A stretch of DNA of 37,599 bases from Smittium mucronatum (Eukaryota > Kickxellomycota > Harpellomycetes > Harpellales > Legeriomycetaceae): positions 1-37,599 of the forward strand of contig LSSL01007668.1 of NCBI GenBank assembly GCA_001953115.1, read 5' to 3'. This document shows positions 1 to 9,300 of the stretch, piece after piece. Within the stretch, counting starts at the first letter, position 1, and every line of letters starts with the position of its first letter. Made by a program: the position numbers and the translations under genes. The notes beneath the pieces are model-generated. The model was not told where the DNA came from. It saw only the letters and a program-made list of their open reading frames with translations, and did not search any database.

Positions 1-419
1 CCTGGCATTGCATCAAGTAGGTCTGTGACTGAGGTTACTTGAGTCAAGAATTGCGCTCTTTGTCAAAGAAAAATAGTTCACCGAAGCTATTGAGCTCATA
101 TTCAGAGCCTACTTCTATCAGGATTAATAAAATTAGGTTCTTACCCAAACGTGTATTTGATCGACATGGATTTACTACAAATAGCTGTTAGAAGCTGAGA
201 TCAATCTGACTTTCGAACACTGGACTTTTGCACTAAAATATGTCTCAGCTGTGCTAAATGATCAGCTCCTCATTTTTCAAGATGCTCTTCCCCTGGAGCC
301 TCTATCCTCCGAATCGCTGTGCACTGTCTCCACTACTCCCAACCAAGAATATTACAACGCTGTATGAAATTTTAGTTCAATGTGCTTCGAAAAGGACACT
401 ATTAAGCCCTTAACCACGG
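1..419 (-). repeat. Decayed dispersed repeat, copy A, with coding-like tail
   Basis: The reverse complement of this stretch aligns along its whole length with 34998-35417 on the plus strand, roughly two thirds identical by eye. Read on the minus strand, both copies encode a matching segment that includes LRHILVQ, then SQ and MS(I/F)K, and both end in a stop codon at the same alignment position, followed by about 150 bp of shared non-coding sequence. Copy A carries in-frame stops and a 1-nt indel relative to copy B, so it is dead. It is markedly richer in G+C than its surroundings. It runs into the window edge, so its true extent is unknown. The protein family is not recognised; a transposon ORF terminus is the simplest guess. 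Confidence 0.75.
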
Positions 420-679
420 CTAGTTATTTCACTCTTTGGAGTTAAATACGCTTTTCCATCTTGATTTTTTATATAAAAAAAGGATATATTTTCTAAACAT
501 TTTTTGGGGTTTATATCGCATTATTTTCATTGAAAAAGATTATTTACAATTTTATGATAAAATTTTAGGTCCCAAATAGCCATTTTTAAAAAATGATGTT
601 TCCAGACAGTTCAGATGTATATGCCATATTTTAGACACATTAAATAGATATTATTTAACTATATAACATTATTATTTAA
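420..679. other. A+T-rich spacer, nothing recognised
   Basis: This spacer holds no open frame of note. The last part (from about 650) contains TTATTTAACATTATAAC-like sequence that looks like degenerate edge units of the adjoining minisatellite. Confidence 0.5.
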
Positions 680-847
680 CATTATAACTTATCTCAATAT
701 ATTTTAGCATTATAATTTATCTCAATATATTTTAGCATTATAACTTATCTCAATATGTTTTAGCATTATAACTTATCTCAATATGTTTTAGCATTATAAC
801 TTATCTCAATATTTTTTAGCATTATAACTTATCTCAATATATTTTAG
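680..847. repeat. 28-bp minisatellite, six units
   Basis: There are six contiguous 28-bp units starting at 680, 708, 736, 764, 792 and 820. Each begins CATTATAACTTATCTCAATA and ends TTTTAG. Units differ at only one or two positions (ATAT, ATGT or ATTT before the final TTTAG, and one C to T change in unit 2). No unit is a multiple of three with an open frame through it, and it lies between non-coding flanks. Units 3 and 4 share the same variant, which suggests recent slippage or unequal exchange. Confidence 0.95.
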
Positions 848-2025
848 ACCGTTCGCGGGTGTCATTTTTGCTATGTAACGTTTATTCCTGTTTTTTTTTG
901 TCATTTTTTAGCTTATATTTGAAATGGGATATTAGTTTACACTAAAGAATTTTTTGTATTTGGATACAAAGTTTTGAGTTTTGATTGCCCCAATCTTCAA
1001 GTTGTCTTTAGTGTTGGTTATAACAACGAAAATTTACTAATTTTTTTCATTTTTGTCTCATTTTCAGTTCTTCACAATAGGATCTAAAAGCAGTTTTTTA
1101 TCGTTTATTTTTTCATTTTTTCTTCCTAATCATCTGGTTGTTTCTTTATTATATTTTTCTTTTTCCTGTGATATCTGAATGTGATTTTGAGCCTCTCAGT
1201 AGCCTGTGAGTTACAATACTTGTTAAATTCGTGAAATTATTAATTTTTTCCATGCTCTAGTTTCAATATCACACTTATAAGGCTTCAGTAGATTTATATA
1301 TCTTTCAAAGCTTTAGGGTAATATCTTTCGGCTCACCTATTTTTGATAGTCTCTTGATAAATGTTTGACTTAGCGCAAATTTTTATATCACTACACATTG
1401 ATATTTTTTTAATTTTATATCAAATAATACTTTGAAATGCAAAACTAGTTAAAAATATTCGAAAAAGCACTGGTAAAAAAATGCGAAAGGTATATAGAAG
1501 CTAACAGTAAACTGATAGTTATGTTTTTTGGTTAATGCTATATTCGGAAGTCTTCATTAGTTGGAAGAGGGTTTTTTTTTATATAAGTTAGATTTATTTT
1601 TATTATAGACACTTTTATCTTCTTCACCTTTAGATATTAAGAACAGTTTTTATATCCTTGATTATTCAAAAAGTGCATTTGGATACCAAAGATAGTTACT
1701 ACGAAATATATATGATTTTTTTAGACCTCAGATATGATCGATTGAGTATTACCCAAATCCAAATTGAACCTACCCCCTCCCCCTCCCATTGCGAAAAATC
1801 CTAATTCTTATTGGTCTGCAAAAATACTATATTATAATTGAATATAGGTAATGCTTTTTGAAATTTACAACTTAATACAGAGCACCAGAGGTTAATATCC
1901 TTACCAGGCAACTCATCCTTCCCCCCATCCCCCGTCTGTTTCCTTTTTTAGGGTACTGATTGAGTCTGCGAGGACTCTTTTTTCTTAAATTATAACTTGA
2001 ATGTTTTTAGCCAATTCTTTTGCCC
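848..2025. other. Intergenic, no gene seen; two C-rich tracts
   Basis: All frames are broken and no family was recognised. Against the A+T background two C-rich tracts stand out: 1773-1787 (CCCCCTCCCCCTCCC) and 1917-1933 (CCTT, six C, AT, five C). Confidence 0.5.
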
Positions 2026-2220
2026 GGTGTCAGGACTATAGACCTACAGCACATTTCACCTACTGGAACAACCAACTGAATTCCATAATCAAGTTTTTTT
2101 GACCAAATAGAAATTGTTAATTTTCCCAAAATATTTCAATTTTACGTCCATGTCTTAATATTTGATTTTAAGTGGTCAAAGACTAGGTGAAATGTCCAGT
2201 AGGTCAATAGTCCTGTCACC
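2026..2220. mobile_element. Short inverted-repeat element (MITE-like)
   Basis: The left arm 2026-2063 begins GGTGTCAGGACTATAGACC and the right arm 2184-2220 ends GGTCAATAGTCCTGTCACC. The arms are complementary over about 36 bp with a few mismatches and enclose about 120 bp of A+T-rich sequence with no ORF. This layout fits a non-autonomous DNA transposon (MITE) or a hairpin-forming relic. On the right a short GTCACCCT duplication directly follows (CCTGTCACCCTGTCACCC). I could not identify a convincing target-site duplication, so the exact ends and superfamily are open. Confidence 0.65.
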
Positions 2221-3360
2221 CTGTCACCCTTTTATCCTATAATATATTTTTTTGAGATCAAATAGATAAATTTTATGCTACTAATATTTATACATGAAAA
2301 ATAAATTAAATCGATTTCCATGACTCTGCATTAGGCCATCTCAAATTGAAAGAGGGTTCTGGATAAGTGTATAATACTTCAATTAACAATATGATCATTA
2401 TTAGTTGAATTCATTGCTTATTTGGCAGCTATTATACAACTTTATATTTTGAATCTATGATAATAAACGGTGCAATGGAATTAACTATTATTGATATTCA
2501 CGATTAAATAGCTGCGACCTAATTGAGTTTGGATCCAGAATCAGATAATACCTATTGAGCCCGATGATTTTAAATCTTTCTTATTCCAAAAATACATTGA
2601 AATTCTATTTGAGAATGCGAGCTTTTTTCATTTAATGAATGGGGAATTAAACCGATTATAAAAACACTTGTTATAAATAATTTTTATTTGTCAAAAAGCA
2701 AACGGCATTTTTCACCTTCGTCTCTGAAAGGGTTAAGCGGAAATGGGAATGTAATTTAAATTTTCAAAATTTATTGGTGATACAAGTTGGTAGGTAAGCA
2801 CTATTTGTCGTTTGATATTTTTATTGGTTGGATATGAAGGGTAACCCAGCATTTTCCTGAAGGGGTTAGTAGTGCTGTCTTTGCTAGCAATCAGACATAC
2901 CTGAGTCTAATTATTAATTTTAAATAATAATTTAGATTTCGAGCATTTTCAACAAAAGCCAATGGCTAGGTGATCAATTTATCTCCAAAAAAATTAAAAA
3001 AAATTCTCAATAAATCTCAAAACATTAGTTTAAGCTTGGGTTTTATTAATTTGGAATTTTTGGCTGCAAAATTAGGGCACATATTGCAATTTTTACGTCA
3101 CTAAACTCAAACAAAAAAACCTCAAAATCTCTTCTAACAACTTATGCCCTAAGATTGAAAATGCTATACAAAGGATAAGTCCTTGCAGTAAGTACTTGTA
3201 GGCAGCTTTAAATGTATCACGGTTTTCACAATATTCTATATTTTTAGTATTTAAAAGTTATCCGTCAATACTCCTTTTTTAACTCTAAAAACCAATTTCC
3301 CTAATCCTTTTTTGTCTCATCTATAAGAAATCATCGCTGGTATTTTGATCCTCATTCAGT
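2221..3360. promoter_or_regulatory. 5' flank of the giant gene
   Basis: About 1.1 kb of A+T-rich sequence with no open frame of note. It must contain the promoter and 5' UTR of the plus-strand gene starting at 3361, assuming that start is right. I cannot point to a specific TATA or initiator element, since A+T words are too common here to be informative. Confidence 0.3.
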
Positions 3361-6300
3361 ATGAGTTATGGGAATAGAAGCATCAGAGTCATGGAGGCAG
3401 GAGGGGATCGGATTTCCGATTCGGATTCTGATAAGGAATTTTACGTTAATTCTGAGAATCAGTTACATTCATTTTTTAATTCATCTCCGATTTCTCACAT
3501 CAATTTTAAACCCCACAATAGTACCGAAAAGTCACAAAACTTACAAAGAATCTCATTTATGGGAGCTAAATCTCTTCCTGATTCTTCCGATATTAATCTT
3601 TATAGTAAATCAAACCGTTTTGATTTTAATTTTCCTCTCCCCGGCTCTTCTGTTACTAAAGATCTTAGTGTAATGAACTCCCAAAGCCCGCGCCAGATCG
3701 ACTCTGCCCCAGTTTCTAACACTGATTATAAAAAAACTATATCTAATAATACTCATTCAAATTTAGATGCATACAAGTTGACCTATTCCCAAAATTCGAA
3801 TTACAGGCTGCCTAACAAAACAAAGAGCATCCTTAAAAATGGTTCTAACAGAAACAAAACTTCTATAGATGTTGTACCCCTTGAATCTTTGCTGAAAAAA
3901 GATAGTAATAAGTATAAAAATGAAATAGGAAATTCTCAAACGGCTAATTTTCAACAGATTAAAATTAGCAATAATTCTAGAAAAGAATTTAGTCCCAGTT
4001 ACAATTTATATGATTTTTCAAATAATGAGAATACAAATCATGGCAGTATTTTAACTGATGAACGAGAATTTTTCCAAAAAAATCAAGTTCTTAGATCCTC
4101 CAGTGTTGGCGACTTATCTCGGCCCCTTATTATACCACAGGAATTCGACCTTTCTCATTTTCATTCCCAAAAAAGTCAAAATGAGCTTATTAACCAGTAT
4201 GAACAGTCATATCAATCTCATAATTTTATTAGATCAAATTCTAAAAGTTTTATATCTGAATCTGACCAATTCGCACAAAATATTTCACCCTTATCTCCAG
4301 TAATTAGATTAATTAATGAGGTATCTCAAATATCAAATGATCACGGTCTATCCATGAATAGGCATGAAAGATCCAAAAGCGAACCCCAGTCTCTTCCTGT
4401 TGAACTTATTATCCCCGATTTCGAAAATAAAAATTTTGACTCTAAAATCATTGAAAATTCTCACATTTCATCTCGACCTAAATCTAGTCATGGGGGTAGA
4501 AAACTCAGTAAATCATCGGGTGGCATCAAAATCAAAAAAAGCGAAAAGAGGGTAGAGGCAAAGTTAGTTCCCGGAAAAGTTTTCGATGCCCAACCCTTAG
4601 ATAATGCCATTGAAGCCCTTAAATCCACCTCCCCCTTGAAAAGTGCTCTCAGGAACCCTTCTTCTGCTATAAAAAACCAATCCAAACTAATTGAAAAATC
4701 TCGGACAAGATATTCGGCTGAAAATAAAAAAGTTACTTCTTCAGAGTCTCAAAATTTTACTTGCGAAAAAGATATTTCTTCTGGTAAATCAAGTACCCAA
4801 ATATATGAACCAATAGTATTAAATTCTCCAAAAAATGAAGACAATTTAGCTGGTTCCTTCAGAGATTATAAATCTCAAACTCTTTTTGAAAATACATCTC
4901 CTATTTTTTCCGGAGAATCAAAAAGCCCTCAAAACTATCAATATATCACACCCTCCCCAACTCTAAATTTTTTTGCCAGATCTTCAAACAATCGAAACAA
5001 CGCTTCAAAAAGTTCATCACCACAAAATAAAAAAAGTTTATCACCTATTCAGTCCTCTAATTTCTCTAATACACTTATTATAAATACAGCTGAAAGTAAA
5101 AATTCACCAGTAAAAAAATCCTCGAAAATTCTGCCCACGCTTCCCATTTCATCAAGACTTAAGGATCAACTTTATTCTTCTAATTCTAAAGTTTATTCAA
5201 TAACTGACCAAATCTCTCCAGGTATTTCCCCTGTCAAATCAAATTCTGATTCAAATTTCGAAAAAATGCTAATGTCTGTAACCCTCGCACTCAAAGATGA
5301 CTATTTCCCTAGTGAAATCCAAGAAAACTCAATAAATTCAAATAGTTTAAAACCTAGTTTAAAGCAGCCTTCATTATATGAAAAAGACTCAATTTCCAAA
5401 AATGGTCGCAATGTTTCGGCGTTGAATACCTCCGTCAGTTTCAATAGTACCCAAGAAAATTCCCATAGCCCAAATGTTATCAAAAAGCCAATCTACCCTC
5501 TTAATTCTTCAGAAAAAATATTCTCAAAATCATATTCATCTAAAAATGTTAATCCACCCCCAAGTTTTAGTTCAAACAGTAAGGAGATTTTTGTGGACAC
5601 CTACCCCTTTTCCTCGGAAAGAAATTTTTTACCACTTGATGTAAAAGATACTCAAAATTCCAACTCAATAAATAAAATTTCATCTTCTATATCAGAACCT
5701 TTATCCAAAAGTAAGGCTAGTTCATCATCGGATCTTTGTGGTATTTCAGAAAAAAAATTGCTCCCACCTAAAAATAATTCAACCTCAACAATTGGCCTGG
5801 CCTCAAAGGTCGTTACTCCACGTACATTCAATTCAATCGAGACCAAAGTTACAAAATCTAAAAATATGGCTAGCATTTTTGAGTCAAGTGAAAATAAAAT
5901 TAATACTCCGGAAAATTCTCATTTTAAGCTCCAATCATCATTCGAAGATTTGAATGCTCCAACTTTAGAAGGCAAAAAGCATCAGTTAAAATCCTCATCC
6001 AATCAGGATACCCAATTCAATGAAAGTCTAAATTTAGGAGATTCTGAATTATCTATAACTTCTGGTATCCCGTTTGAATCTAAAAATGAATATAAAGCCC
6101 CTAACATTCAATCTGTAAAAATAATCGATATTTCATTAAGAGACTATGGTTCTGATACTCCATCTTCGTATCCTGATTATGAACAGATTGGAAGTGGCTT
6201 GTCTGAAAACGAGGATATCCACTCTTATAAAAGTATTCCGGAAGTCATTGAAAAAGAAATTAATATTTCTTCTAAAGTCAAGGATGACGCCTACTTTACT

Positions 6301-9300
6301 TACTCTCTTAATAATAACTCTATTAATGTAGCACAAGTCCACCATATTAATAATTTAAGTCATTCAAAGGTTAAAAAGGCACGGGATGGCACCTTTACAA
6401 AATCTGATGATATTAATAATATTGATAACCTAGATAGGCTACAGAAAATTCATCTTGAGGCATTGAATGTATCTAATAATTCCAAAGATCAAAACAGCCA
6501 GTCTTTTTTCCCGACCCAAAATATCCCTGTTCAAACCTCTGGTGATACTTCTACACTTTTAATATCTAAAGCTGACGAACCAGGCATAGATTTGGTTTCT
6601 CAGAATAAAACAATTGATTATAAAATAGTCATACCTTTTGAAGAGTCAGCTTCACTCCCAAGAGAAGATAATTGCCAATCATTATCTTTAGATACCAACT
6701 TATCTAATTCTTCGTTAGATATTTTCAAATCCGATCAAAAAGATCTATCAACATCTAATGGTATTTCTTTAAATCCTAATCACATTCATCCTTGCGCCCC
6801 ATCTTTCAAAAATTCTTCAGAAGAAGGCTTAATATCTCTTGAAAAGATTGATGAACCATCAAATTTATCCATCTCACATGTACATACTAATAAAACTTCG
6901 GATATAGAATCTTTGTCCAAATTCGATCAATCTTTTACCGATTCAGCTGAAGAATCCGAGCAGTATTATTTAGCAAATGAGGTCATTCTTACAAAGATCA
7001 ATTCTAACAATGAAAGCTCTTCATCTCGCTTAATCCCCCCTATTATTGCAAGTGAAATCTCCAAGAGCTCAGTTGAAAAGGATTCTTTAGATTTTTCCCG
7101 TTCCAATTATTCTATCGCATCTTTTTCGAAAAAAAATTTAGTCTCTCTAAAGAAAAACAGCATCTCATCTCTTTCTGGTTATGAAAATGATAGTTTGGCG
7201 TTTTCTATTGAGAATTTTCCTCGAAATGTTCTTAATATGACCTCAAGTTCTTTATCTCTCCCTCAATCAAATTCCAATATTAAAAACAATTTAATTGATC
7301 CTAAGGATGAATTTCGTGCTTCTTCATTGAGAAATTCTCTCATTTCCCCTAAAGAAGGGAAATCAGAAGTTTATCCCAATTTAAATAACATTAAGGATGT
7401 TTTTCATCCATCTGGAAATCCATTAAATAGCCTAAATATCCTACAAAAATCAAGTGGACTAGATCATTTCCATTTATCCTCCAATCTTCCCGAGGATGAA
7501 TCAGATCTTGGGAGAATTAGTCAAGAGCTGGATAAGAGTCTTTTAATGCCCGGAATCACCTCAGTTATTAGTTCAAATATTATTGTTGGTTCTCCTGAAC
7601 AAAAAAATAATGCTTTGTTGGAATCTTACGGTGGAAAGGACCTCGCCAAATCGGATAGCATGAAAAAAGATGAAATAATAAAAGTCCATGTGCCTGAAAT
7701 GGATTTTTCTTTTAAACCGTTTTCAAGTCTAGAACATTCTACATCTCTTAAATCATCCCAAGATCTTGGTAGTCACATCTATCCTGCCAAAAACGAACAA
7801 GATCTTCGCTTAGAGCATACTCTTAACTCAAAAACTAAAAAAAACTCCACTGTGACTAACCAAAAAGTATCTCCAATAGAAGAATCGGAAAATGCTGGAG
7901 TTTATTTAAATATCTCGCCTAAAAATTATACTGAAGCCCAAAATTATTTACATGAAAATGACCGTAACAGAAGTCAATTTGAGTCCTCTACAGATCTAAA
8001 TTCCTCATCTGAATTTGGAGGCCCCAAAATTTTGGATAATAAGCGGGTTTCCGAGGCACTTACAGAATCTACAATGGGATCTTCTCAATATTATGAAAGT
8101 TCAAATTTGGATACCAATGAAGAGTTCTATTCCATTGGCTTTAGGGGCAGCTATTCCAAGTCTTCTGACGAAATTATTCAAAATGATTCCAATGTTTCTA
8201 TCAACAGCATTGGAGCGAAAAAATTCACGCTACATGGAAATGAAGAAACTTTACCTCGATCAGTTTTTTTGAAAAATGAAAATTATTCGGGAAATTTTAT
8301 TCCAATTTCCGAAATCAACGCTGTTAGATCTTCAACCCAGGACGTTTCTCAAGTTAATTCTATCCCAGAATCTTTTTCATCAAATGATCTTAAAGATAAA
8401 ATTGGGCTTTACCTCGAACCCCCTTTAGGTGAGGAAAGGCTTCAAGATTATAATTTGACCTCTAAAGCCCTCCCTACTTCAAAAACTTCTAATTTTAATG
8501 AGGATCTTGATAATGTACCTTTATTTGATGGATATACAAGTCCTAGTATTACGGCAGATCTTGACTCTTCTACCTATGACTCGGTAAATCTCACTTCTTC
8601 TAATCGAAAAATAATTACTCCTGAGGCATCTTTTTCATACTTCAAGCCCTGTGACTATGCTTCAATTCCAAATCGACCTTCTGATGCATTGAAAAAACTT
8701 CCTTCTACAAATGTTTCTGAGAATTTATTCGTGAGCTCAGAAATCGCTGAAAACCCCGAAAGATCAATTTCACCCTCAAAGTGTTTAACAAATAACTCGG
8801 GATTTAATAGCGATATAAATCCCAATAAAATAACCGAGTCTTCTTTTGTTTCCAAGAAAAGTAGCTTCGATATTCACATTATTGATGATTTTGATCTGGA
8901 AACGACCCATAAAATTAAGCTAGACTCAAACCAAGAAACATCTTCATCAAGTAAAAACCTCACTGTTATTTGTGCTAAGAAACCCATTTTTAACGATTTT
9001 CGAGATGATCTTAAGTTGGAAAAAGTTTCAAAGAATGTAAGCTCATCTCAAATCATTGAACCAAATTCAATTTTGTCTTCCAGCGATCCGAATATATGTA
9101 ACCCATCTTCCCCTAAACATATAGGAGGTTCAGTTCCAAATTTAATAAGTTTCTCTGATAGATCAAACAACTTTTTATTCATTAAAACAGTTAATTCAAG
9201 ACTTGAAGCCAGCAAGAATCCAAAAGATAAAATTCTCAAAGAATACCAAATCAAAAACTTTCAAGGTTCATCCACATTTTTGTCTGAAAATAGTCTCTCT

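Noticed and set aside
680..847. CRISPR array
   Set aside because: The 28-bp units are directly contiguous with no spacers, and the genome is eukaryotic.
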